In this document: positions 32,075 through 42,406 of the stretch, piece by piece | Numbering within the stretch: the stretch's first letter is position 1 | How the letters are laid out: each line of letters opens with the position of its first letter | Assembly: GCF_051020765.1 (NCBI RefSeq) | Contig: NW_027469083.1 | Coordinates: 2,418,001 to 2,482,000, forward strand | DNA length: 64,000 nucleotides | DNA from: Lasioglossum baleicum | Taxonomy: Eukaryota > Arthropoda > Insecta > Hymenoptera > Halictidae | Direction of reading: 5' to 3' | Notes under the pieces: generated by a model | Databases searched by the model: none | What the model saw: only the letters and a program-made list of their open reading frames with translations | Told to the model about the DNA's origin: nothing | Program-made: the position numbers and the translations under genes

Positions 32075-35000
32075 GTAATTCTATTTTTTGAATTTGCGCG
32101 CCGTGTCCTGTCCATCGCGGTAGTGTCATAGAGCGAAGAAGAGGGAGTTGAGTGCGATACGTATTCCATACTTCGCGAAGTTCGGGCGGGATGTCGTCGT
32201 CCCAACCGCAATTCTTCAACCATAGGCGTTGCATCATTATTTTTGCTACGATGACTACAGGAGCGGCCCAACCCAGGGGATCATAAAATCGCGCGATAGT
32301 CGATAGGACTTCCCGTTTAGTTGTCGGAAGATCATGAGTAATCTGAACTTCGAAGCGAAAAGAATCGGTTTCGGGATTCCATATTATTCCGAGGACTTTC
32401 AAGTTATCATCGGGTGATAGCGGTTTGCTCACAGCAAGACCATGATCGGTGGGATCAATGTCTTCAATTAGCGCGGAGTCATTACTAGCCCACTTCCGCA
32501 ATGTAAACCCTCCTGCTTTGAGCAGGGCGGTGACTTGGTCGCGAGTTTGTCGCGCTCGATTCGGATCATCCGCGCCAAACACGCAGTCATCAACGTAAAT
32601 CTGATCGCGGAGGACTGACAGCGCGAGAGGATATTTGGACCCTTCGTCCCGCGCAAGTTGTTGTAGCACATGTAACGCGAGATAGGGTGCGGGAGCCGTA
32701 CCGTACGTGACGGTCAGGAGTCGGAAATGTTGGAACGGAACTGAGGGAGAGTTTCGCCACAAAATCCGTTGATAATCAACATCTCTGGGATCGATGAGGA
32801 TTTGCCTGTACATTTTTGCGATGTCAGCGATAAAAACATATCGGTAACGGCGCCATCGTAGAATGACAGCGGCTAGATCCGTTTGTAGTTTGGGTCCGAT
32901 CAGTAAGTGATCGTTTAACGAGGTCCCATTTCCTGTTTTCGCGGACGCATTAAATACGACTCGAAGTCGGGTCGTAGCGCTGTGCTCTCGAATAACCGCG
33001 TGATGTGGTATGTATACTGTTTGATTTGACGGGGCTGGTTGGTCTTTAATCTCGACCATGTGTCCGAGCGTCTCGTATTCGGATAAGAATTTCGAATATT
33101 CCGCGAAATGTTCTGTAGTTCGTTGCAGACGATTCTCCTGTCTTTTGAACATATTCATGACCGCGGGAAGTGATGGTCCAATATGAATTGGAGGCCCCTC
33201 GATAAATGGTAACCGAACGATGTATTGTCCCGTCGAAGTTCGCGCATGCGTGCGTTGGAAATGCTCTTCACATTTTAATTCGGCGGGAGAGAGACGCGTA
33301 ACAGACGGTAATTCCTCTACTTCCCAAAATCGACGAAGCTCGGTATCTAAGTTCTCCGATACGTTACAATGGAAGTTCCCGAATGTAGCCGGGCCAGTTG
33401 CTAATGGAACGGGGCCGGAAAGAATCCAGCCTAACGTCGTATTTTGCGCTGTAGGCTCGTTATCTGTCCCTTTGCGTAACCCATCCAATAGGAGTAATCC
33501 GTAGTGATCAGCACCGATAATTAACTCTATTGGATCATTACTGAAGGGGTTTTCGTCCGCCAATGTCAGATCTCGAATATGCGAGAGCGGGTGAGCGGTA
33601 ATCACACGACTAGGTAGGTAGTTCGACAAAGATCTCAGAACGTAAGCGGTGATAGAGTATACCGCATCGGTGTGGCATGATGCGACGGTACACGTTGTTG
33701 TCGAGTGACACGCAATCGCATTATTACCGATTCCGGTGATACTCACCGCGACGCGAGACCGCGGAAGTCGCAACCGTTGAGTTAAATTTTCCGAAATTAT
33801 TGACACGACCGAACCCTGATCGAGCAAAGCTCGGACCTTTTCGGAACGGCCCGATGGTGATTGCAATTCGATCCATGCCGTCGCGAGCAGTACTTGTTGT
33901 GACGCGGTGATTCGAGGAACGGAACAAGACGCGATAAGAGCGGTAACATGGTTATCGACGGGTACTGTTACCGGCGCGGTATCGGTCGCTGACGCGTGCC
34001 TGTGCGATGGCGCGGTCGAATTTTCGAAGTGTAACAAGGTATGATGTCGCTTGTTGCAAATGTGACAGTTATATGAACTGGAACAATTTTTAAATGAGTG
34101 ATGTGGACTCAAGCAATTTATGCATCGGTTAGTTCCCTTTACGAAATCGAATCGTTGCGTGGCGGATTTACTTTTGAATGCAGAACATTTTCCGAGTGTA
34201 TGATTCTCTTTACAGAGGTCACACACGCTTTTGGAGATCGCGGTGTTGTGTAAACACGTGGCACGAACGCGACTCGATTTCGCTGTCGCAGATTCCGGTG
34301 TTCGTGATATAGTTTCCGACGTGGATGGCGCGATGATCCCTAACGCGCGCACTCGTGCTTGTAAGAACGTATCGAGGTCAGAAAACTTCGGGCACTGCGT
34401 ATCGTTACCCAGATGCAACTCCCAGGCTTTACGCGACTCGGAATCTAACTTGTTTGTAACAAAGAAAACAAACCAATCATCCCATGCGTCGACCGGACGT
34501 TCGAGTTTTGTTAACGCTTTAATTGCTATATTGGCTTTATCACGTAGACGTCGCAGTAGCGCTGCATCTTCCGAACAAACTTGTGGAAGGTCATGTAACG
34601 TTTGCAAATGTGTTGCTACTAGTAACCGTTTATTTTCGTATTGCTCGACAAGAAGACCCCACGCGACGGTGAATCCGGCGTCGGTAATAGCAATATTCGT
34701 GATGAGATCACTCGCTTCCCCGTTTACGCACGACAATAGATATTGGAATTTAGATACGTTTGACAGACCTCGACGTTGGATGATTATCGCTTGGAAGCGA
34801 TCTCGGAAAGTCTCCCACTCACTTATGGCTCCGGAAAATGACGGAAGATTCATCGTAGGAAGGCGATTTCCGGCATCGTCGAGATGTGACGCAGGCGTTG
34901 CAGGCGTAATTGCAGTTGCAGCTACGGGAGGCTCTTGACTGGTCAGCTCCCATTTAGAGAGCGCGTCCGCCATGAAGTCGGATGTCCTCACGTATATCTC

Positions 35001-35282
35001 GTTCAACTCCAAGTAGCGATCGTTGATGAAGTAGTCAAGCTTGGACCGATCAGCATCCGTGGCCACAGCAGCGAGTTCTTTATTGATGAGTTTGCATTCA
35101 GCAAAGGACTCGCTCAATTTTAGCATTCTATTTCGAATCGTCGCGGCCGTTAGATTAGTTTTGCCAATCTTCTTGAAATTCTCAAGAGCACGTTCAACAA
35201 CACGAAAGGCGTCGATTTGTTGTCGAAGCAACGTCTTGAGGTCGCCCATGGTCGTAGCTGTTGTTACTTTTACACCTTCCAT
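31779..35282 (-). CDS. BEL Gag-protease-RT polyprotein, 3'-deleted (unit 6)
   Basis: Same 1,167-codon frame as in unit 3, with two private changes: Val4 for Glu4 and His871 for Arg871, the latter in the reverse transcriptase region. The RNase H to integrase junction is at roughly 32045-32070. The last ~90 codons are out of frame. Confidence 0.93.
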   Translation of the reverse strand: MEGVKVTTATTMGDLKTLLRQQIDAFRVVERALENFKKIGKTNLTAATIRNRMLKLSESFAECKLINKELAAVATDADRSKLDYFINDRYLELNEIYVRTSDFMADALSKWELTSQEPPVAATAITPATPASHLDDAGNRLPTMNLPSFSGAISEWETFRDRFQAIIIQRRGLSNVSKFQYLLSCVNGEASDLITNIAITDAGFTVAWGLLVEQYENKRLLVATHLQTLHDLPQVCSEDAALLRRLRDKANIAIKALTKLERPVDAWDDWFVFFVTNKLDSESRKAWELHLGNDTQCPKFSDLDTFLQARVRALGIIAPSTSETISRTPESATAKSSRVRATCLHNTAISKSVCDLCKENHTLGKCSAFKSKSATQRFDFVKGTNRCINCLSPHHSFKNCSSSYNCHICNKRHHTLLHFENSTAPSHRHASATDTAPVTVPVDNHVTALIASCSVPRITASQQVLLATAWIELQSPSGRSEKVRALLDQGSVVSIISENLTQRLRLPRSRVAVSITGIGNNAIACHSTTTCTVASCHTDAVYSITAYVLRSLSNYLPSRVITAHPLSHIRDLTLADENPFSNDPIELIIGADHYGLLLLDGLRKGTDNEPTAQNTTLGWILSGPVPLATGPATFGNFHCNVSENLDTELRRFWEVEELPSVTRLSPAELKCEEHFQRTHARTSTGQYIVRLPFIEGPPIHIGPSLPAVMNMFKRQENRLQRTTEHFAEYSKFLSEYETLGHMVEIKDQPAPSNQTVYIPHHAVIREHSATTRLRVVFNASAKTGNGTSLNDHLLIGPKLQTDLAAVILRWRRYRYVFIADIAKMYRQILIDPRDVDYQRILWRNSPSVPFQHFRLLTVTYGTAPAPYLALHVLQQLARDEGSKYPLALSVLRDQIYVDDCVFGADDPNRARQTRDQVTALLKAGGFTLRKWASNDSALIEDIDPTDHGLAVSKPLSPDDNLKVLGIIWNPETDSFRFEVQITHDLPTTKREVLSTIARFYDPLGWAAPVVIVAKIMMQRLWLKNCGWDDDIPPELREVWNTYRTQLPLLRSMTLPRWTGHGAQIQKIELHGFADASSDTPMCSMRARTCHDPFRVNGRPSVSTRYSRRTSIFTLRRGLCGPYPGANHLRTRTQVHKSIYCIIRLHDNTRCTHRTSRVVHYRCVHGML

Positions 35283-35385
35283 TTGAAACGTGGTCCAACC
35301 GTTTTAGTCCGTTGCACGAATTTTGCTTGCTTCTTCGCTTGTTTAACTCGTCAATTGCACTGCAATCCGGCTCGAAGGACCATTA

Positions 35386-35840
35386 TGTTTATGCACACAC
35401 TTGTAAGAGGATAACTGGAAGTATCCTGACAAGGATATACAGTGATCGACGAAGGAGGAAGAACTAAACACTTTTCCGATTCACTTTAGCACAATCAGAG
35501 TTCGTTTATTCACTGATACTAGCGATTGAACGCGCCGTAACAAGATTGTTTGAGAAACGTGCGTTAGTACAATACTGAATACTGACTCCGGAAGTTTAGA
35601 GTCCGCGTGCGTTGAACAACTGGAATACAGCGTAACGGCGATGGGCGCGTGTGTTTTGCCACGAGTGGTCTCGAAGGAACAGGTCGTAGTCCGCTGTGTC
35701 GAAGACAATCATCCGAATGTTATGAAGATGAGCGGTTGACACACAATTTTCGTCATAAAGTCGAGTAGCGCTGTCGCGACGCCGAATTGTGTAACGACTT
35801 GTGTGGAACTACAGTTAGCCGGGAGTTCGAATACTGAACA
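35386..35840 (-). repeat. BEL 5' LTR, unit 6
   Basis: 455 bp, 68 bp past the stop of F-box copy 7. Confidence 0.95.
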
Positions 35841-35908
35841 GACTACATTATCCTAACAACTAGTCAATTCACTCATAAGAGCACGTCAAGATAAAATTGA
35901 CTAACATC

Positions 35909-36343
35909 TTACATTCTAATACATCTACTACGCCTCGAAGTTATTGAACCCACGCTCGCCACACTCTGCACTGGATTTCGAGGAATTTTTCGAACCACAC
36001 CAGTTTTGGTTCTGACGAAAGGAACAACTCTTCTCACCTGTGCAGGAATTATTAGATCCCTCTGTACAATCGTTCTCGGCTCATCCACAGCTTCCCCTCG
36101 AAAACGTTCATTCATTATCCGCATTGCACGTTGCTTATGATGCCTAGCGGTTTGTCTTAGGATCTTGTCCGCCCTACAGACATTTAACCATTTCCGTGAC
36201 ACTTGAGCAGCGCAAAGCAGAGACTTAGGCTCCAACTTGCGTAGAATCAGCTGGGATATCTCCGGCGGGAGTTCAGAAATGAAATCCAACTTGGCAGGTT
36301 CCAGTAGTCCTAGCGCACGGAGGAAAGACCTGAAGAACTCCAT
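35909..36343 (-). CDS. F-box protein, array copy 7
   Basis: 144-residue F-box protein with Leu14, Arg63, Met77 and Arg82. Apart from the stop in copy 4 the two are the same. The 5' LTR of the BEL element 30373-35840 lies 68 bp beyond its stop. Confidence 0.78.
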   Translation of the reverse strand: MEFFRSFLRALGLLEPAKLDFISELPPEISQLILRKLEPKSLLCAAQVSRKWLNVCRADKILRQTARHHKQRAMRIMNERFRGEAVDEPRTIVQRDLIIPAQVRRVVPFVRTKTGVVRKIPRNPVQSVASVGSITSRRSRCIRM

Positions 36344-36368
36344 GTTGCCGCTGCAGCGTCAGGATCTC

Positions 36369-36451
36369 GAATGATCTACTGTTCCAAATTTTGGGTTTAT
36401 ATACCCTTGGTTACGGTTGATCGCCTGTTCCGGTTCGGTGACCCGACCAAT
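36369..36451 (-). promoter_or_regulatory. CCAAT/TATA/Inr core promoter, unit 7
   Basis: TATATAA at 36397-36403, TCATTC at 36369-36374, inverted CCAAT at 36447-36451. Confidence 0.8.
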
Positions 36452-38885
36452 CAGGATCGAGCTCGGATGAATTTATGTTTGTCATTGTTATGTTAACTTG
36501 CTGTTGAGTGCACGCATCTGGAAATAAATCGTTGAACTTGTTCGCCGTATATCAAACTCTAGGGAAATGTTTCTGTTTGGAATACCTTATGAAAATGTTT
36601 CATTTTGGAATACGCCATGAAATATGTAGATAACATAAATTTACATCTTAAGATGTTTTCTTTCAATGACATAGGGAGTGGTATAGGTATGATGTTTAAC
36701 CCACCGTCGGACGGAGCGGTTCTAGGAGATACATCAATCACTATTTTGTGCAGTGTGATACATCCTTAAGCGGCGCGAACCCCTGGCCACTAGTAGCTTA
36801 ATGTAAATGCTGTAATGTTGATTAGTTTTACATATCAGAGACACATTGTATTAACCCTCATACGCTCCTCACGAATATTTTCCTCAATCCGCGAGTGGTT
36901 CGTAAGTCGGTCCGGATTGAGATCAGCTTGAGCCCAACGCTAGATTTCTAAAAACCGCGCGGAAATTGCGGAACAGCAACGGAGGAAATTAAGGGGCCGC
37001 CACACCGCTTAGGGAAACTAAATTCCTCAATTTCGAACAAATTTCGGATCTTATGGTTAGGACAGAGACGGAACGAAGCTAGCAGCCACTAGTGCGATAA
37101 AGATGGTACATTAGATAGAAGTCCAGACTTTGTAAACTCAAACGTCGAAAAGAACTTCTTTTTTATATTGATGTTCCCTGACACCCCCCCCCCCCCCCGC
37201 GGAGAGGGGAAATTAGTTTAGATTGCCCTGAGGCCGACAAAACCCCCCGACCCGCTAGGTCATACCGGGAGTTTTGAGGGAATCAGAGTCAATCTCAGTC
37301 CTGAACTAAAAAGAGAGGAAATTCTGGTGGAGGACAGGCGCAAAGTTTAGTATTTTGCTCCTACCACCCCCGAGTAGGGTGTCATTTGAAAGAGCTCGGG
37401 ATGAGGTATTGAGCCTCATAGGCTAGGAGCGCCTCCGAGGTCATCCGAAGGGCGTATAGCGTTTCTCGTAAATTAGAAAAGTTCTGTATGTATTTGGAGT
37501 CGCGAGGGCATTAGGATCTCGATCCCGAGGTCAGAGTGGAGGTGCCTTTGACTTTGAAACTTCTGACAAAGCCAAAGGTCTTGGAAATCTTTTTCAGATT
37601 TTCAAGGTCAAGGTCAAGGTCAAAGGTGCTGGCGGGATCAGGAACCTCCCCCGAAAGTCGCCATATAAATTTGAGGTGTCGAGCGACAAAAAGTAGTGAA
37701 AAATGGCATAGAATAGGTTAATTTAGCAATCAAGGATTTAGGTTTTAGGACGCGTGCGGATAGGAATAGTGTTAAACGGTTAGATTTAAGAGTGCGGTTT
37801 CAATGTTTCATATAGTTTGGATTGACATCTGTAAGGAAAAAATAAAATCCAGGTCAGGTTAATTTTTATTAAAATTGATTATAAAAAAAGGGACCACAAT
37901 TACGATTATGAAATTTCGCGCGCGCCAAAGAACTGTGTTTACGGAACCTTTAAATGGACACAAAATAAATGACCCCCGCCGATTATGAATACGAAATTTC
38001 GAAAAAAAAATTTTTCTGTAAATGTTACGCGTTACACTTGTGTTATATGATTACGAAATATTGCAAAAAATCGATTGTCACGATAAAATTTTGGTAACAA
38101 AGGCGATCTAGATTGGGCGCCGAAAAAAGAAGGTTCGAGAAGAAGTATCAAAAGCTCTCATGATTTATTTAAACATATTTCAACGAATTGCAGCAATGTA
38201 GTACGTCATTTGTAATGAAAGATTATTTGATGTTATAGGATCGGATTTTTCCAAGATCCCTGTTTCTGATCACAGACACTCTGTTAAACTGAAGCACTTC
38301 AATTTAACATGCACTATTTCATATATTGGATGATTGCAAAAGATCATACTCAATTTACCTCGTGAACTTGTCAGAAACTAAACGTGCAACTTCTACGGGA
38401 AAGGAAATCACAGGTTTTAAAATGTTCGGAGACAATTATAGAAAACAGAGTTACAGACTATATAATTGATTAATAAAACTGTTATTTATCCCAAATAGGG
38501 TACGAACTTTTGCAAACACATTACTAATACATTACGTTTAGTAATACATTATTGGCTAACGATTGAAGGCTGTTAAAGGATCTGGTAAAGAATCATTGGT
38601 CATGGACTTTAGAAAATGACGAAAAGATATTATATCTTAAATATAAACATATTATTAATATATTCAACGAAAAATATCCTGCATCGCTTATGGGAAGCAG
38701 TAGTTAGATTTTTAAAAAAATACTGTCCACACTTGGACATCAGTCAATTATACATATAGGGGAAAATTATAACAAGATTTTCTTGTGGTCAAACAATGGA
38801 TTATATGTACTTACTTAGACTACATTATCCTAACAACTAGTCAATTCACTCATAAGAGCACGTCAAGATAAAATTGACTAACATC

Positions 38886-39320
38886 TTACATTCTAATACA
38901 TCTACTACGCCTCGAAGTTATTGAACCCACGCTCGCCACAATCTGCACTGGATTTCGAGGAATTTTTCGAACCACTCCAGTTTTGGTTCTGTCGAAAGGA
39001 ACAACTCTTCTCACCTGTGCAGGAATTATTAGATCCCTCTGTACAATCGTTCTCGGCTCATCCACAGCTTCCCCTAGAAAACGTTCATTCATTATCCGCA
39101 TTGCACGTTGCTTATGATGCCTAGCGGTTTGTCTTAGGATCTTGTCCGCCCTACAGACATTTAACCATTTCCGTGACACTTGAGCAGCGCAAAGCAGAGA
39201 CTTAGGCTCCAACTTGCGTAGAATCAGCTGGGATATCTCCGGCGGGAGTTCAGAAATGAAATCCAACTTGGCAGGTTCCAGTAGTCCTAGCGCACGGAGG
39301 AAAGACCTGAACAACTCCAT
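38886..39320 (-). CDS. F-box protein, array copy 8
   Basis: 144-residue F-box protein of the B subtype: Leu3, Leu82, Asp110 and Ile127. The last two lie in the basic tail, and Asp110 puts an acidic residue there. It is flanked downstream by normal, transposon-free unit sequence, so this copy shows the native 3' flank. The nearest AATAAA on its strand is about 0.7 kb past the stop (near 38163). Confidence 0.78.
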   Translation of the reverse strand: MELFRSFLRALGLLEPAKLDFISELPPEISQLILRKLEPKSLLCAAQVSRKWLNVCRADKILRQTARHHKQRAMRIMNERFLGEAVDEPRTIVQRDLIIPAQVRRVVPFDRTKTGVVRKIPRNPVQIVASVGSITSRRSRCIRM

Positions 39321-39345
39321 GTTGCCGCTGCAGCGTCAGGATCTC

Positions 39346-39428
39346 GAATGATCTACTGTTCCAAATTTTGGGTTTATATACCCTTGGTTACGGTTGATCG
39401 CCTGTTCCGGTTCGGTGACCCGACCAAT
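39346..39428 (-). promoter_or_regulatory. CCAAT/TATA/Inr core promoter, unit 8
   Basis: TATATAA at 39374-39380, TCATTC at 39346-39351, inverted CCAAT at 39424-39428. Confidence 0.8.
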
Positions 39429-41863
39429 CAGGATCGAGCTCGGATGAATTTATGTTTGTCATTGTTATGTTAACTTGCTGTTGAGTGCACGCATCTGGAA
39501 ATAAATAGTTGAATTTGTTTGCCGTATATCAAACTCTAGGGAAATGTTTCTGTTTGGAATACCTTATGAAAATGTTTCATTTTGGAATACGCTATGAAAT
39601 ATGTAGATAACATAAATTTACATCTTAAGATGTTTTCTTTCAATGACATAGGGAATGGTATAGGTATGATGTTTAACCCACCGTCGGACGGAGCGGTTCT
39701 AGGAGATACATCAATCACTATTTTGTGCAGTGTGATACATCCTTAAGCGGCGCGAACCCCTGGCCACTAGTAGCTTAATGTAAATGCTGTAATGCTGATT
39801 AGTTTTACATATCAGAGACACATTTTATTAACCCTCATACGCTCCTCAAGAATATTTTCCTCAATCCGCGAGTGGTTCGTAAGTCGGTCCGGATTGAGAT
39901 CAGCTTGAGCCCAACGCTAGATTTCTAAAAACCGCGCGGAAATTGCGTAACAGCAACGGAGGAAATTAAGGGGCCGCCACACCGCTTAGGGAAACTAAAT
40001 TCCTCAATTTCGAACAAATTTCGGATCTTATGGTTAGGACAGAGACGGAACGAAGCTAGCAGCCACTACTGCGATAAAGATGGTACATTAGATAGAAGTC
40101 CAGACTTTGTAAACTCAAACGTCGAAAAAAACTTCTTTTTTATATTGATGTTCCCTGACACCCCCCCCCCCCCCCCGCGGAGAGGGGAAATTAGTTTAGA
40201 TTGCCCTGAGGCCGACAAAACCCCCCGACCCGCTAGGTCATACCGGGAGTTTTGAGGGAATCAGAGTCAATCTCAGTCCTGAACTAAAAAGAGAGGAAAT
40301 TCTGGTGGAGGACAGGCGCAAAGTTTAGTATTTTGCTCCTACCACCCCCGAGTAGGGTGTCATTTGAAAGAGCTCGGGATGAGGTATTGAGCCTCATAGG
40401 CTAGGAGCGCCTCCGAGGTCATCCGAAGGGCGTATAGCGTTTCTCGTAAATTAGAAAAGTTCTGTATGTATTTGGAGTCGCGAGGGCATTAGGATCTCGA
40501 TCCCGAGGTCAGAGTGGAGGTGCCTTTGACTTTGAAACTTCTGACAAAACCAAAGGTCTTGGAAATCTTTTTCAGATTTTCAAGGTCAAGGTCAAGGTCA
40601 AAGGTGCTGGCGGGATCAGGAACCTCCCCCGAAAGTCGCCATATAAATTTGAGGTGTCGAGCGACAAAAAGTAGTGAAAAATGGCATAGAATAGGTTAAT
40701 TTAGCAATCAAGGATTTAGGTTTTAGGACGCGTGCGGATAGGAATAGTGTTAAACGGTTAGATTTAAGAGTGCGGTTTCAATGTTTCATATAGTTTGGAT
40801 TGACATCTGTAAGGAAAAAATAAAATCCAGGTCAGGTTAATTTTTATTAAAATTGATTATAAAAAAAGGGACCACAATTACGATTATGAAATTTCGCGCG
40901 CGCCAAAGAACTGTGTTTACGGAACCTTTAAATGGACACAAAATAAATGACCCCCGCCGATTATGAATACGAAATTTCGAAAAAAAAATTTTTCTGTAAA
41001 TGTTACGCGTTACACTTGTGTTATATGATTACGAAATATTGCAAAAAATCGATTGTCACGATAAAATTTTGGTAACAAAGGCGATCTAGATTGGGCGCCG
41101 AAAAAAGAAGGTTCGAGAAGAAGTATCAAAAGCTCTCATGATTTATTTAAACATATTTCAACGAATTGCAGCAATGTAGTACGTCATTTGTAATGAAAGA
41201 TTATTTGATGTTATAGGATCGGATTTTTCCAAGATCCCTGTTTCTGATCACAGACACTCTGTTAAACTGAAGCACTTCAATTTAACATGCACTATTTCAT
41301 ATATTGGATGATTGCAAAAGATCATACTCAATTTACCTCGTGAACTTGTCAGAAACTAAACGTGCAACTTCTACGGGAAAGGAAATCACAGGTTTTAAAA
41401 TGTTCGGAGACAATTATAGAAAACAGAGTTACAGACTATATAATTGATTAATAAAACTGTTATTTATCCCAAATAGGGTACGAACTTTTGCAAACACATT
41501 ACTAATACATTACGTTTAGTAATACATTATTGGCTAACGATTGAAGGCTGTTAAAGGATCTGGTAAAGAATCATTGGTCATGGACTTTAGAAAATGACGA
41601 AAAGATATTATATCTTAAATATAAACATATTATTAATATATTCAACGAAAAATATCCTGCATCGCTTATGGGAAGCAGTAGTTAGATTTTTAAAAAAATA
41701 CTGTCCACACTTGGACATCAGTCAATTATACATATAGGGGAAAATTATAACAAGATTTTCTTGTGGTCAAACAATGGATTATATGTACTTACTTAGACTA
41801 CATTATCCTAACAACTAGTCAATTCACTCATAAGAGCACGTCAAGATAAAATTGACTAACATC

Positions 41864-42298
41864 TTACATTCTAATACATCTACTACGCCTCGAAGTTATT
41901 GAACCCACGCTCGCCACAATCTGCACTGGATTTCGAGGAATTTTTCGAACCACTCCAGTTTTGGTTCTGTCGAAAGGAACAACTCTTCTCACCTGTGCAG
42001 GAATTATTAGATCCCTCTGTACAATCGTTCTTGGCTCATCCACAGCTTCCCCTAGAAAACGTTCATTCATTATCCGCATTGCACGTTGCTTATGATGCCT
42101 AGCGGTTTGTCTTAGGATCTTGTCCGCCCTACAGACATTTAACCATTTCCGTGACACTTGAGCAGCGCAAAGCAGAGACTTAGGCTCCAACTTGCGTAGA
42201 ATCAGCTGGGATATCTCCGGCGGGAGTTCAGAAATGAAATCCAACTTGGCAGGTTCCAGTAGTCCTAGCGCACGGAGGAAAGACCTGAACAACTCCAT
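41864..42298 (-). CDS. F-box protein, array copy 9
   Basis: Same translation as copy 8 (Leu3, Leu82, Asp110, Ile127), with one silent change in a Pro codon near residue 89. It also has a native, transposon-free 3' flank. Confidence 0.78.
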   Translation of the reverse strand: MELFRSFLRALGLLEPAKLDFISELPPEISQLILRKLEPKSLLCAAQVSRKWLNVCRADKILRQTARHHKQRAMRIMNERFLGEAVDEPRTIVQRDLIIPAQVRRVVPFDRTKTGVVRKIPRNPVQIVASVGSITSRRSRCIRM

Positions 42299-42323
42299 GT
42301 TGCCGCTGCAGCGTCAGGATCTC

Positions 42324-42406
42324 GAATGATCTACTGTTCCAAATTTTGGGTTTATATACCCTTGGTTACGGTTGATCGCCTGTTCCGGTTCGGTGACCCG
42401 ACCAAT
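42324..42406 (-). promoter_or_regulatory. CCAAT/TATA/Inr core promoter, unit 9
   Basis: TATATAA at 42352-42358, TCATTC at 42324-42329, inverted CCAAT at 42402-42406. Confidence 0.8.

Larger units (their letters stand above)
30373..35840 (-). mobile_element. BEL/Pao retrotransposon, unit 6
   Basis: 5,468 bp. LTRs 30373-30827 and 35386-35840; GACTA at 30368-30372 and 35841-35845; tRNA-Tyr primer site 35365-35382; polypurine-like tract next to 30827. It carries the same pol deletion as the other copies and has no copia insertion, so it shows the uninterrupted 3' end. Confidence 0.96.
27398..35845. repeat. Tandem unit 6 (8,448 bp; BEL)
   Basis: A plain unit carrying a 5,468-bp BEL/Pao element at its GACTA site. 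F-box gene at 27461-27895; poly(C) is 12 bases (28736-28747). The stretch 28004-30367 is non-coding unit sequence. Confidence 0.95.
35846..38822. repeat. Tandem unit 7 (2,977 bp; plain)
   Basis: Unit without any transposon, the reference form of the repeat. F-box gene at 35909-36343; poly(C) 15 bases (37184-37198). It is mosaic: the gene resembles unit 4, but from about 36690 onward it carries the B-type variants shared with units 8, 9 and 11 (for example GGACGGAGCGGTTCTAGG). 36452-38822 holds no gene I can support. Confidence 0.95.
38823..41800. repeat. Tandem unit 8 (2,978 bp; plain)
   Basis: Transposon-free unit, B-type throughout. F-box gene at 38886-39320; poly(C) 16 bases (40161-40176). 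It starts and ends at intact, empty GACTA sites. The remaining ~2.3 kb shows no gene. Confidence 0.95.
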
